Shown in pieces: positions 7,407 to 15,993 of a DNA stretch of 64,000 nucleotides. The DNA is taken from NCBI GenBank assembly GCA_017935565.1, contig JAGBHK010000007.1:1-64000 (forward strand), read 5' to 3'. This stretch comes from Lachnospiraceae bacterium. Lineage in GTDB: Bacteria > Bacillota > Clostridia > Lachnospirales > Lachnospiraceae. Made by a program: the position numbers and the translations under genes. The number at the start of each line of letters is the position of its first letter. Positions within the stretch are counted from its first letter, which is position 1. The notes beneath the pieces were generated by a model. The model did not search any database. It was not told the origin of the DNA and saw only the letters and a program-made list of their open reading frames with translations.

Positions 7407-10076
7407 TTAAAGAGTCGACTTCCATTCTGTAATAATTTCTTCACAGCAATCAACATCAAAACTTTGAACTGCTTCTTTAAGTCTATCAAACAGAACTTCT
7501 TTCTCAAGATTGCTATATTCAGACATTTTGCCTACAATTTCATCAACTGAATCCATATCAAGTTCCTCGCAAGCTACTCTAATATTATTCAAACAATCTT
7601 GTAATTCATCTTTGGACATAAGTTTATCACCAGCAGATTCTTTTTCCTTGAAATATGGTTTCAAAATTGATTCATAAGACATATATTTTTCAAGCAAGGC
7701 ATCCGTCTCTTCCTTTATCTTTGCGATATTATTATCATTGCCTGCTTTTTCAAGTTCTGCTGCCATATCAGACAATTCAGTTGCACCTATTTGTCTTGAT
7801 GCACTCTTTAATGCATGAACCTCTATTGTATATCTCTTCCAATCTTCTTCTTCAAATGCCTTCTTTATTATCGCGTTTTTAATTGGAATAGTTGTATAAT
7901 AATCTTTTAGCACCGACCAGAAAAGACTTTCTGTTCCTAATAATTTCATTGAAGCATTAACATCTAGTCCCTCAATGCTTATACCACTATCATACACTTC
8001 CTCTTCAGTTTCTATCGATGACACCTTCTTTATCTTTTCAGGTGGCAACCAATTTCTAATTTTAGATAGAATGCTTCTCATTTCAATTGGTTTCGCAACA
8101 AAATCATTCATGCCTTCTCGTATAAACATTTCTTTAGTTCCGCTAACCGCATTAGCTGTAAGGGCAATAATAGGCACATCATTATATTCAGGATGAAATC
8201 GTCTAACAATATGAGTAACTTCAACTCCATCAAGTTCTGGCATCATATGGTCCATAAATACCAAATCATAAACTTTCTTACTAATCATATCTACAGCTTC
8301 TCTTCCACCTGATGCAGTTTCAATATTCATCTGCAAAGGCTTCAAGAGACCTTCGGCAACAGTTAAATTAATAACATTATCGTCTACAATAAGTACGTTT
8401 GCTTCTGGAGCAATAAAATCGAAATCCTCTTGTGTTTTATGTATAAAGCCAGTTTCAATACTCTCCCCATTAAAAATAGACGCAATATTCATAACATACA
8501 CTGGTTTTTTAGCCACCAAAAGATTGCTGATATTTAACTTCACTGAATTTCTAAAATCAATCATTAAAACTGCTGTAATATCAGGATTATTTCTCACAAA
8601 ATCCTGAACATAATCAGTAAACATACCCTGTCCAATAAAGAGGTATGGTATTTTATTACTCTTTACAATTTCAAGTTCTAATTCAGATTCCAAAGATAAA
8701 TACGGAATCTTCATATTACTCATATCTTTTTCAAGATGTTTCTTTAAAAATCCATTTGCACAAAGTCCCGCCGCACGAATATTTTCAACATTGTTAATAA
8801 CAATGGAAGGTTTAATATCAAATACTTTCTGTGGTATCCAGAAGGTAAACATACTTCCTTTTTCATATTCGCTCTCAACAGTGATTTCACCACCCATTTG
8901 CTCGACAATTCTTTGAGAAATAGCCAAGCCAAGTCCAGTACCTTCAATATTACGATTTCTCTTGCTGTCAAGCTGCTCAAAAGCACCAAACAACTTGTCC
9001 ATATCTTGCTTTTTGATACCAATTCCAGTATCCGCAACAGACACAATCAGCCTAATTTCCTCGTCTGATACCTTGTCATAGTACACTTTAAGCACAACCT
9101 GACCCTTTTTAGTGAACTTCACAGCATTATTTGCAATATTAATAATTACCTGCTTAATTCTATCACTATCGCCTTTCAACCTTCTAGGCAAAGTAGGTGA
9201 TATATCTAATATCAATTCAATATCTTTTTCACCAATTCGAGTATTAATAATATTTGCAACATCATTAATAAGTGACATTGGCTCATATTCTTCACTTTCC
9301 ATAATGATTTTTCCTGATTCAATTTTAGAAAAATCAAGAATGTCATTTATAATCGTAAGCAATGTTTTTCCTGAAGAAATAATCTGTCCAACATATTCCC
9401 TTGCAGCTGGTGGCAAATCTTCTCGAGACGCCAACTCTGCCATACCTATAACAGCATTCATTGGCGTTCTAATTTCATGACTCATATTTGCAAGGAAGTC
9501 TGCTTTCATCTGTGCAGCATGCTCAACCTCTTCCTTGGCAATTATTAAATCATATTTATCGTATGCCATATTTGAAATAATCGTCGAAATTTGATACAAA
9601 AACTTACAGGCCCTATCTAATTCACTTTGCTCAATATATCTGATTTTTTTAGATGCCTTCACATATTCATCAGGGTCTACATCAATTTCTTTAGCAATTC
9701 TTCTTAATTCTTCTTCGTCCAATTCACTTGTTCTAACCTGTCCACCAGTAATTGCGCCAAGCATTTTTCCATGAGCAATAATCGGAGCCGCAAAATCAAC
9801 CAAACCTGTATGGCACTTGTAACTCACAGCTTTACCAACCGCCAATGCAATCTCTCCGCCACGTTTGTCACACTTCTCACACCTAGCTCTTCCAATAGGT
9901 GACTTCTTGTTAAAATACATACAAAAATCTGTAGATATAGTGTCTTTTGTAATCGCAACACCATCCGCATCAGACACCCCCGCAGCAATACCTGTCATTT
10001 CGCAAAATGCATCCTGTATTCTCTGCAAAACATCAACTTCTATTAGGTCTTGTAGTTTTACTTCTTCATCAATCAT
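7407..10076 (-). CDS. PocR-domain hybrid sensor histidine kinase
   Basis: About 889 aa from the ATG at 10074-10076 (AAGGTG upstream); an in-frame start at 10121 would overlap the preceding gene. Domains in order: PocR ligand-sensing domain (about 1-160, with Cys in FCMYF, CEKCD and YKCHTG); HisKA with the phospho-acceptor His200 in SHEIRTP; HATPase with NNAVKF, DTGIGI and GTGLGLA (about 290-415); a degenerate receiver-like segment (about 420-550); a true receiver with Asp609 in VFMDHMMPELDG; and an HPt domain with His754 in HALKSASRQ. There is no transmembrane segment, so sensing is cytoplasmic. It is paired with the response regulator just upstream. Confidence 0.92.
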   Translation of the reverse strand: MIDEEVKLQDLIEVDVLQRIQDAFCEMTGIAAGVSDADGVAITKDTISTDFCMYFNKKSPIGRARCEKCDKRGGEIALAVGKAVSYKCHTGLVDFAAPIIAHGKMLGAITGGQVRTSELDEEELRRIAKEIDVDPDEYVKASKKIRYIEQSELDRACKFLYQISTIISNMAYDKYDLIIAKEEVEHAAQMKADFLANMSHEIRTPMNAVIGMAELASREDLPPAAREYVGQIISSGKTLLTIINDILDFSKIESGKIIMESEEYEPMSLINDVANIINTRIGEKDIELILDISPTLPRRLKGDSDRIKQVIINIANNAVKFTKKGQVVLKVYYDKVSDEEIRLIVSVADTGIGIKKQDMDKLFGAFEQLDSKRNRNIEGTGLGLAISQRIVEQMGGEITVESEYEKGSMFTFWIPQKVFDIKPSIVINNVENIRAAGLCANGFLKKHLEKDMSNMKIPYLSLESELELEIVKSNKIPYLFIGQGMFTDYVQDFVRNNPDITAVLMIDFRNSVKLNISNLLVAKKPVYVMNIASIFNGESIETGFIHKTQEDFDFIAPEANVLIVDDNVINLTVAEGLLKPLQMNIETASGGREAVDMISKKVYDLVFMDHMMPELDGVEVTHIVRRFHPEYNDVPIIALTANAVSGTKEMFIREGMNDFVAKPIEMRSILSKIRNWLPPEKIKKVSSIETEEEVYDSGISIEGLDVNASMKLLGTESLFWSVLKDYYTTIPIKNAIIKKAFEEEDWKRYTIEVHALKSASRQIGATELSDMAAELEKAGNDNNIAKIKEETDALLEKYMSYESILKPYFKEKESAGDKLMSKDELQDCLNNIRVACEELDMDSVDEIVGKMSEYSNLEKEVLFDRLKEAVQSFDVDCCEEIITEWKSTL

Positions 10077-10101
10077 GCACTCACCTTCTTTCACCGCATT
10101 A

Positions 10102-10911
10102 TTAATCTGTAACCTTTTCAATTGTATACATCAATTTATCGAATTCAATTGGCTTAAGTAAATAACCTTGAGGCTTAAGTGACAACACCTGCTTTATTTT
10201 TTCCGTTTCATTCATACCCGTCAAAAACACAATCGGAACATCCTGCATAGTTTCCATCGCTCTAATCTTCGCGAAAACTTTTGGTCCATTTTCTACTGGC
10301 ATCTCATAATCCAATAAAATCACATCGATATCTGTCTTTTTCTCAAGATATGTCAATGCAATTTTTCCGCTTACAGCCGTAGCCACATTATACTTATCCT
10401 TAAGTCCGTTTTTAACTGTTCTAAGCATCATTGGGTCATCGTCGATTATCAATATATTTTTTGTTCGATTAGCTTTTAACTCGGCTTCAAGTTTTGCCCT
10501 CTCTAGTTCTTCTTCCATACGCTTCTGTTCTTCTAATGCTCTTTCTTCTTCAAACAACTTAAGCAATTCCTTCGAAATAGTTGCTGCCGCAATAGGTTTG
10601 TAAAGAGACATTGTAACCAAATCAGGTTTCAACCTCAAAAATTCCTGTATAGGTTCCATATCTCCAATCAAAATCAACTTTACATGTCTTCTTTTCAAAA
10701 CATCAAGAGCATTCATTATCTTAAGAATATTTTCTCTAGTTTCTTCTACGATACAATAAACAAATGCATGTGGCTTAAAATACGTCAAATGAGCATCTAT
10801 ATCCTCATTTCTCATAGATGTAGTCAAGCAATCAAAATTATCATTCATTACATAAAAGAAGTCATCAATAGTTGTCTGGTTTTTTCCCGCCAACAAAATT
10901 TTATATTTCAT
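10102..10911 (-). CDS. Double-receiver response regulator without output domain
   Basis: 269 aa. An N-terminal receiver-like domain (about 1-115) lacks the acidic phospho-acceptor pocket. A charged coiled coil follows (about 118-150, EEERALEEQKRMEEELERAK pattern). The C-terminal receiver is intact, with IIDDDP, Asp201 in LLDYEMP, the LTG switch region and the LLKPIE lysine. No DNA-binding or enzymatic output domain is present, so it probably works as a phosphorelay intermediate or protein-interaction switch. The kinase starts 25 bp downstream and the two should be cotranscribed. Confidence 0.88.
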   Translation of the reverse strand: MKYKILLAGKNQTTIDDFFYVMNDNFDCLTTSMRNEDIDAHLTYFKPHAFVYCIVEETRENILKIMNALDVLKRRHVKLILIGDMEPIQEFLRLKPDLVTMSLYKPIAAATISKELLKLFEEERALEEQKRMEEELERAKLEAELKANRTKNILIIDDDPMMLRTVKNGLKDKYNVATAVSGKIALTYLEKKTDIDVILLDYEMPVENGPKVFAKIRAMETMQDVPIVFLTGMNETEKIKQVLSLKPQGYLLKPIEFDKLMYTIEKVTD

Positions 10912-10947
10912 TTTTTCACGCTCCTTAACACACTCATATATAATATA

Positions 10948-10976
10948 ATTATACTCTTTTAATTAGATAATGTAAA
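10948..10976 (-). promoter_or_regulatory. Promoter of the two-component operon
   Basis: Minus strand TTTACA (10971-10976), 17-nt spacer, TATAAT (10948-10953), about 37 bp before the response-regulator start. Confidence 0.7.
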
Positions 10977-10986
10977 CCAATAACAT

Positions 10987-11122
10987 AGAATTTCGCTTGC
11001 GAAATTCTCGCGCCGAGTGCGGTCGCATTTGCGACATATTTCCATTCGCGCGAGTGCGCATCCTCGCGGAGCATTTTTTGCTATATAAGGAAGTTCGAAG
11101 AACTTTCTTATATAGCAAAAAA
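10987..11122. repeat. GC-rich multi-hairpin intergenic element
   Basis: Four consecutive inverted repeats: AGAATTTCGC-TT-GCGAAATTCT (10987-11008, perfect), GTCGCA-TT-TGCGAC (11022-11035), CGCGAG-8nt-CTCGCG (11049-11068), and a longer AT-rich stem GCTATATAAG...CTTATATAGC within 11075-11122. GCGCCGAGTGCG and GCGCGAGTGCGC are near-direct repeats. The CG-dense segment contrasts sharply with the AT-rich surroundings. It may be a dispersed REP- or MITE-like element; this cannot be shown from one copy. Confidence 0.6.
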
Positions 11123-11152
11123 GAGGAAGTTCAATTTTTTTGAACTTCCTCT
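11122..11152 (-). terminator. Terminator downstream of the XRE gene
   Basis: Stem AGAGGAAGTTCA / TGAACTTCCTCT around a T-rich loop, 8 bp beyond the stop of the XRE gene. The following minus-strand bases are T-rich (CTTTTTTGC). Confidence 0.7.
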
Positions 11153-11159
11153 AACTTTA

Positions 11160-11777
11160 TTAATCTTCTTTCGAATATATCTTTTTGCACCATGTCTTTT
11201 TACCACAATGAGGGCATTTCAAGTGTCTTGTTGTATGCATATGCATTGCAATAAAATATTCTCCAACAGTAGGTATAAAAGTATCCGAACAATTTTTGCA
11301 TTTATAATATCCTATGGTTCTTTCACCCTGACTCACTACATACACACCAATAGCTAGCATTACGCATGCAATAATTACTATCGCAACCTTAGCCGGTGTA
11401 CTAATCACATCAGCATACGCTGATACAATAAGTATCAATGTAATAAATGTCACCAGTGACATTCCACCTATTATAAAGCTCAAATACATTTTTTTCTTAT
11501 TTTCTTCTTTTTCTCTAATCATATTCACCATATTTTCCTCCGCTTTCTTCTTGTAATCGATATCCTCGACTCTTTCTCCAGATAACAATTCATTTACAGT
11601 TATCTCTAATTCCTCACATAAAGGTAATAACAATGAAATCTCTGGGAAACCATTTCCTCGCTCCCATTTAGAAATTGTCTTATCACTAATTCCTAAAATG
11701 TCAGCCAACTGTCTTTGAGTATATTTTTTGTTTTTTCGCTCTTCGGCAATAAATTTGCCAATCTTAATTTGGTCCAT
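11160..11777 (-). CDS. XRE-family membrane regulator with zinc ribbon
   Basis: 205 aa in three parts. Residues 5-65 are a helix-turn-helix of the Cro/CI type (TQRQLADILGISDKTISKWERG). Residues 95-150 hold two transmembrane segments. The C-terminus has two CxxC pairs, CKNCSD (about 160) and CPHCGKK (about 187), as in zinc ribbons. Such HTH-TM proteins are common in Firmicutes; known ones regulate neighbouring genes, but the signal here is unknown. Monocistronic, ended by the hairpin at 11122-11152. Confidence 0.85.
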   Translation of the reverse strand: MDQIKIGKFIAEERKNKKYTQRQLADILGISDKTISKWERGNGFPEISLLLPLCEELEITVNELLSGERVEDIDYKKKAEENMVNMIREKEENKKKMYLSFIIGGMSLVTFITLILIVSAYADVISTPAKVAIVIIACVMLAIGVYVVSQGERTIGYYKCKNCSDTFIPTVGEYFIAMHMHTTRHLKCPHCGKKTWCKKIYSKED

Positions 11778-11827
11778 TGGTTCCTCCTTTCTGAGTTCAT
11801 TATAGAAAACTGAAACAAATTTTCACA

Positions 11828-11877
11828 CCCACGAAGCGTAGAATATGGTGAATTTTAGCGGATTCTACGGTGCGTGG
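11828..11877 (-). terminator. Imperfect hairpin after tex
   Basis: Arms CCCACGAAGCGTAGAAT (11828-11844) and ATTCTACGGTGCGTGG (11862-11877) pair with one or two mismatches. It lies between the tex stop and the XRE start. The T-run on the minus strand is poor, so it may be a weak terminator or an RNA-stabilising structure. Confidence 0.45.
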
Positions 11878-11885
11878 AGTATTAC

Positions 11886-14033
11886 CTACCCATTCATCTT
11901 CATAGTCAACTGTATTCTCTTCTTCTCAAGGTCAACGCTCATTACCTTAACCTCAACAATATCGCCAACGCTTACTGCTTCAAGAGGATGTTTGATGTAA
12001 CGTTCTGTCATCTGCGATACGTGTACAAGTCCATCCTGATGAACGCCGATATCTACGAATGCGCCAAAGTCGATAACATTTCTAACAGTTCCCTTAAGAA
12101 TCATACCTGGTGTCAAATCCTTCATCTCAAGTACGTCTGTACGAAGGATTGGCTTTGGCATCTCATCTCTAGGGTCTCTGGCTGGCTTTTCAAGTTCTTT
12201 CACAATATCGCGAAGAGTAATTTCACCAACACCAAGTTCTTTAGCGATAACTTCGTAGTTCTTAACAAGAAGGCTAAGACCGATTAATTTACCTTCACGC
12301 AAATCTTCCATCTTAAATCCAACCTTCTTAAGGAGTTTTTCAGCTGCCTCATATGATTCAGGATGCACGCTTGTCTTATCGAGAGGATTATCACCATCTG
12401 AAATTCTCATAAAGCCTGCACACTGCTCATAAGCCTTTGGTCCTAATTTAGCAACCTTTAAAAGTTGCTTTCTATTTGTAAATTTACCGTTTTCTTCACG
12501 GTATGTAATAATATTTTTTGCAATAACCTTTGATACGCCTGAAATATATTCAAGAAGCGAAGCTGATGCAGTATTAAGGTCAACACCAACCTTATTTACA
12601 CAGTCTTCAACAACATTTTCAAGGGCTTCACCAAGTTTCTTCTGGTTCATATCGTGCTGATACTGACCAACACCGATTGACTTTGGATCAATCTTAACAA
12701 GTTCTGCAAGAGGGTCCTGTACACGACGAGCAATAGATGCAGCACTTCTCTGACCTACATCAAAGTTAGGGAATTCTTCTGTAGCAAGCTTACTAGCTGA
12801 ATATACAGAAGCACCTGCTTCATTTGTAATGATGTAAGCAACATTTTCGTCGATTTCTTTAAGCATTTCAACGATAACCTGCTCAGATTCTCTTGAAGCT
12901 GTACCATTTCCAAGAGAAATAAGTGTGATACCATACTTCTTAATAAGCTTCTTAACAGTATCTTTAGCTTCCTTAATCTTCTTCTGTGGCTCTGTAGGAT
13001 AAACAACAATTGTGTCAAGCACTTTACCTGTAGCATCTACAACTGCCAATTTACATCCTGTTCTAAATGCAGGGTCCCAACCAAGTACAACCTGATTAGC
13101 AATAGGTGGCTGCATAAGTAACTGTTCAAGGTTTTTGCCGAATACTTTTATAGCGCCATCCTCAGCCTTTTCTGTAAGTTCACTTCGAATTTCACGCTCA
13201 ATTGCTGGAGCAATTAAACGCTTATAGCTGTCGTCAATAACTGCCGCCAAAACATCATTTGTATATTTATTATCCTTAACAATAACCTTTTTCTTTAAAT
13301 AATTAATAATTCTTTCTTCTGGTGCAACAATCTTTACAGTAAGCACCTTTTCATTTTCACCACGGTTGATAGCCAAAACTCTGTGACCTGCCATCTTTGC
13401 AACAGGCTCTTCGAAATTATAATACATCTCATATACTGTTTTTGCTTCTTCATCCTTGGCAGTTGATGTAAGAGTACCTTCCTTTATTGTAAGTTCTCTT
13501 ATGTATTTTCTATAATCAGCCTCATCAGAAATAACTTCTGCAATAATGTCAGATGCACCCGCAATAGCTTCTTCTACAGTCTTTACATCTTTTTCTTCAG
13601 AAATATAGCTTTCTGCTGTCTTTTCAAGTGGTTCATCTGTCATCTGAAGCATAATAATTGTAGCCAATGGCTCAAGACCTTTTTCTTTAGCCACAACTGC
13701 TCTTGTTCTTCTCTTTTGCTTATATGGTCTATATAAATCCTCAACAGCTACCATAGTTTCTGCTGCTTCGATTTCTTTTTTCAATTCTTCTGTAAGTTTG
13801 CCCTGTTCTTCAATAGATGCAATTACAGTCTCTTTTCTTTCCTCAAGATTTCTTAAATATTTAAGTCTTTCATCAAGATTTCTCAAAACTTCGTCATTTA
13901 ACGAGCCAGTCACTTCCTTACGGTAACGGGCAATAAAAGGAATTGTATTTCCTTCATCAATAAGTTTAACTGTTGCTTCAACCTGCGATAATTTAATCGA
14001 AAGTTCTTCACTAATTTTCTTTAAAATATCCAA
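11886..14033 (-). CDS. tex: Tex family RNA-binding transcription accessory protein
   Basis: Nucleic-acid-binding factor with, in order, the Tex N-terminal domain (TIPFIARYRKE), a YqgF-like domain, helix-hairpin-helix motifs (LNTASASLLEYISGVSK) and a C-terminal S1 domain (LKGTVRNVIDFGAFVDIG, HVSQM). I start at TTG 14031-14033, giving 715 aa and the family N-terminus (L/M)DILKKISEEL. No nearby ATG fits, and a good promoter at 14094-14122 rules out the longer open frame up to 14153. The ribosome site is weak (GAAG). Monocistronic. Confidence 0.92.
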   Translation of the reverse strand: MDILKKISEELSIKLSQVEATVKLIDEGNTIPFIARYRKEVTGSLNDEVLRNLDERLKYLRNLEERKETVIASIEEQGKLTEELKKEIEAAETMVAVEDLYRPYKQKRRTRAVVAKEKGLEPLATIIMLQMTDEPLEKTAESYISEEKDVKTVEEAIAGASDIIAEVISDEADYRKYIRELTIKEGTLTSTAKDEEAKTVYEMYYNFEEPVAKMAGHRVLAINRGENEKVLTVKIVAPEERIINYLKKKVIVKDNKYTNDVLAAVIDDSYKRLIAPAIEREIRSELTEKAEDGAIKVFGKNLEQLLMQPPIANQVVLGWDPAFRTGCKLAVVDATGKVLDTIVVYPTEPQKKIKEAKDTVKKLIKKYGITLISLGNGTASRESEQVIVEMLKEIDENVAYIITNEAGASVYSASKLATEEFPNFDVGQRSAASIARRVQDPLAELVKIDPKSIGVGQYQHDMNQKKLGEALENVVEDCVNKVGVDLNTASASLLEYISGVSKVIAKNIITYREENGKFTNRKQLLKVAKLGPKAYEQCAGFMRISDGDNPLDKTSVHPESYEAAEKLLKKVGFKMEDLREGKLIGLSLLVKNYEVIAKELGVGEITLRDIVKELEKPARDPRDEMPKPILRTDVLEMKDLTPGMILKGTVRNVIDFGAFVDIGVHQDGLVHVSQMTERYIKHPLEAVSVGDIVEVKVMSVDLEKKRIQLTMKMNG

Positions 14034-14093
14034 ATGTTTTACTTCATTTCTGTGTGTTCTTTGCCTGAAATTTGCTAGCCTGCACACCCTTTT

Positions 14094-14122
14094 ATAATAC
14101 CTTAAAACAACGGAAATTTCAA
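14094..14122 (-). promoter_or_regulatory. Promoter of tex
   Basis: Minus strand TTGAAA (14117-14122), 17-nt spacer, TATTAT (14094-14099). The expected +1 lies near 14087, inside the upstream part of the open frame, so translation must start downstream. Confidence 0.65.
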
Positions 14123-14235
14123 GAAATTTGATTAGTAAATTAAACTTCTTCAAATTTATATATTTACAATTATCACATACATATGTTAATATTATTATAG
14201 AAGTATTCGTGGATTATTTTAGAAAGGAGTCGCTT

Positions 14236-14688
14236 ATGGTAAATGGAATTTCTGGCGGATATAATGATTATTATTCAAGTTATGGTATTAATAATCCATC
14301 CGATAAGAATAACCCAAATCTGATAAAATCCTTCCCTGAAGGCGAATGTAAAACTTGCGCCGAACGTAAGTACCAGGATGGCTCTGATGAAATGGTTTCA
14401 TTTAAGTCCGCAGCTCATATTTCACCAAGTGCAGCTCCTGCCGCAGTTCGTGCTCACGAAGGTGAACATGTTAGCAATGCATACAAAAAAGCCGCCATGA
14501 ATGACGGTAAAGTAGTTAATGCTTCTGTTGCTATCCACACATCCAAATGTCCAGAATGTGGACGTACCTACGTATCAGGTGGAACAACAACCACTATGAT
14601 TATGTATAATAAGGATAAATATGCGCAAAATGCTAAGAATTTAGATAAAGCAAATGTCATCGGACAGAAAATTGATATAAGACAGTGA
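14236..14688 (+). CDS. Small HExxH protein, SprA-related type
   Basis: 150 aa from the ATG with AAAGGAG upstream; the frame is open from 14128 without another ribosome site. It has two Cys pairs: CKTCAERKYQDG (about residue 37) and CPECGRTYVSGG (about residue 99). Between them lies RAHEGEHV, an HExxH zincin-type motif. This layout recalls the SprA-related putative metallopeptidase family (PF12118). No signal peptide or membrane segment is seen. Whether it is an active protease is unknown. Single gene between tex (divergent) and a shared terminator. Confidence 0.75.
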   Translation: MVNGISGGYNDYYSSYGINNPSDKNNPNLIKSFPEGECKTCAERKYQDGSDEMVSFKSAAHISPSAAPAAVRAHEGEHVSNAYKKAAMNDGKVVNASVAIHTSKCPECGRTYVSGGTTTTMIMYNKDKYAQNAKNLDKANVIGQKIDIRQ

Positions 14689-14720
14689 CATTTTTCATTA
14701 ATATATCCCCTTTTTTAAGC

Positions 14721-14756
14721 AAAAGTGGCTTGATACAATTGTACCAAGCCACTTTT
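14721..14756. terminator. Bidirectional terminator
   Basis: Stem AAAAGTGGCTTG / CAAGCCACTTTT between two convergent genes, with T-rich tracts on both sides. It serves the HExxH gene on the plus strand and the phosphoglycerate-mutase-like gene on the minus strand. Confidence 0.85.
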
Positions 14757-14759
14757 GTT

Positions 14760-15962
14760 TTATTTCGCAAATAATTGTTTCATCATTTCATGTCCTTTAG
14801 CAACAAAGATTCCGCCTTCTGTAGCTTCCTTTTCATTGTAGTTCCATGTATTATTTTTCTTGTCTGTACTATCATATAACATATATGGTACAGGGTCTGA
14901 TGTATGAGTTCTTACACATACAGGTGTAGGATGATCTGGTAAAACTATCATTCTAAAATCAACACCCTTTGCTTCAAGGCCGTCTACAATTCTCTTAATA
15001 ACCTTTTCATCTAAGAATTGAATTGCCTGAATCTTTCTTTCATAACTTCCCTGATGTCCCATTTCGTCCGGCGCTTCAACATGTACATATGCAAAATCGA
15101 ATCCATCTTCAGCCAATGCCTTAATAGCAGCGTCAGCCTTGCCTTCATAATTTGTGTGCAATGTTCCATCCGCACCTTCTACAATAATATTTGTCATCTG
15201 TGCACCAACACCGATACCTTTAAGTAAGTCAACCGCAGAAATCATTACGCCTTTCTTACCATATTTTTCTTCAAAAGATGTAAGGATTGGCTTTGTACCT
15301 GCGCCCCAGAACCAAATCGAGTTAGCTGGATTTAATCCTTTTTCCATTCTTGCCACATTGATTGGATGATTAACAAGAATATCATAGCTCTTCTTCTGCA
15401 TTTCACGTAAAGCCTCATCTTTAGGTAAATGTGCACCTATCACCTGACCTAATACATCATGGGGTGGTGTAAGAGGAACAACCTCACCTTTATCCCAAAT
15501 TGTCAAATGTCTATAACTTGTTCCTAAATAGAACTTGTAAATATCATTTTCAAGGCCTTCACGAACAGCTTCTAATAAAACCGCTGCATCCTCTGTACTA
15601 ATTTCACTTGAACTATGGTCAATGATAGTCTTTTCTTCATATGGCTTGTCATCTACTGAAACTGTTACAATATTACATCTAATAGCAATATCTGTATCCT
15701 TCATATCCACGCCAATACTTAATGCTTCAAGTGGAGAACGACCTGTGTAATATATCTTTGGGTCGTATCCAATTACCGAAAGATTCGCAGTATCACTACC
15801 AGGACTCATTCCTTCAGGAATTGTATGTACCATGCCCACTTCAGACATTTTTGATAATCTATCCATTTCAGGTGTATTAGCATACTCCAATGGTGTTTTA
15901 TTTCCTAATTCTTCGATTGGCTTATCAGCCATTCCATCGCCTAAAACTACTACATATTTCAT
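14760..15962 (-). CDS. Cofactor-independent phosphoglycerate mutase family; putative homoserine kinase
   Basis: 400-aa alkaline-phosphatase-fold protein of the archaeal-type iPGM family (ApgM). Metal and active-site motifs are GDGMAD at the N-terminus, SPGSDTANLSVIGYDP, GRSPLEALSIG, and C-terminal PDHPTPVCVRTHTSDPVP. A branch of this family has been proposed to act as homoserine kinase where the classical ThrB is missing. Here the gene lies 31 bp after homoserine dehydrogenase in the same operon, which favours that role over glycolysis. The assignment to homoserine is inference from context. Confidence 0.85.
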   Translation of the reverse strand: MKYVVVLGDGMADKPIEELGNKTPLEYANTPEMDRLSKMSEVGMVHTIPEGMSPGSDTANLSVIGYDPKIYYTGRSPLEALSIGVDMKDTDIAIRCNIVTVSVDDKPYEEKTIIDHSSSEISTEDAAVLLEAVREGLENDIYKFYLGTSYRHLTIWDKGEVVPLTPPHDVLGQVIGAHLPKDEALREMQKKSYDILVNHPINVARMEKGLNPANSIWFWGAGTKPILTSFEEKYGKKGVMISAVDLLKGIGVGAQMTNIIVEGADGTLHTNYEGKADAAIKALAEDGFDFAYVHVEAPDEMGHQGSYERKIQAIQFLDEKVIKRIVDGLEAKGVDFRMIVLPDHPTPVCVRTHTSDPVPYMLYDSTDKKNNTWNYNEKEATEGGIFVAKGHEMMKQLFAK

Positions 15963-15993
15963 TGTTTATATCCTCGATTCCAATATAAAATTT

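Noticed and set aside
14034..14153. Extended N-terminus of tex
   Set aside because: It contains a good promoter at 14094-14122, and the extra 40 residues are not family-like.
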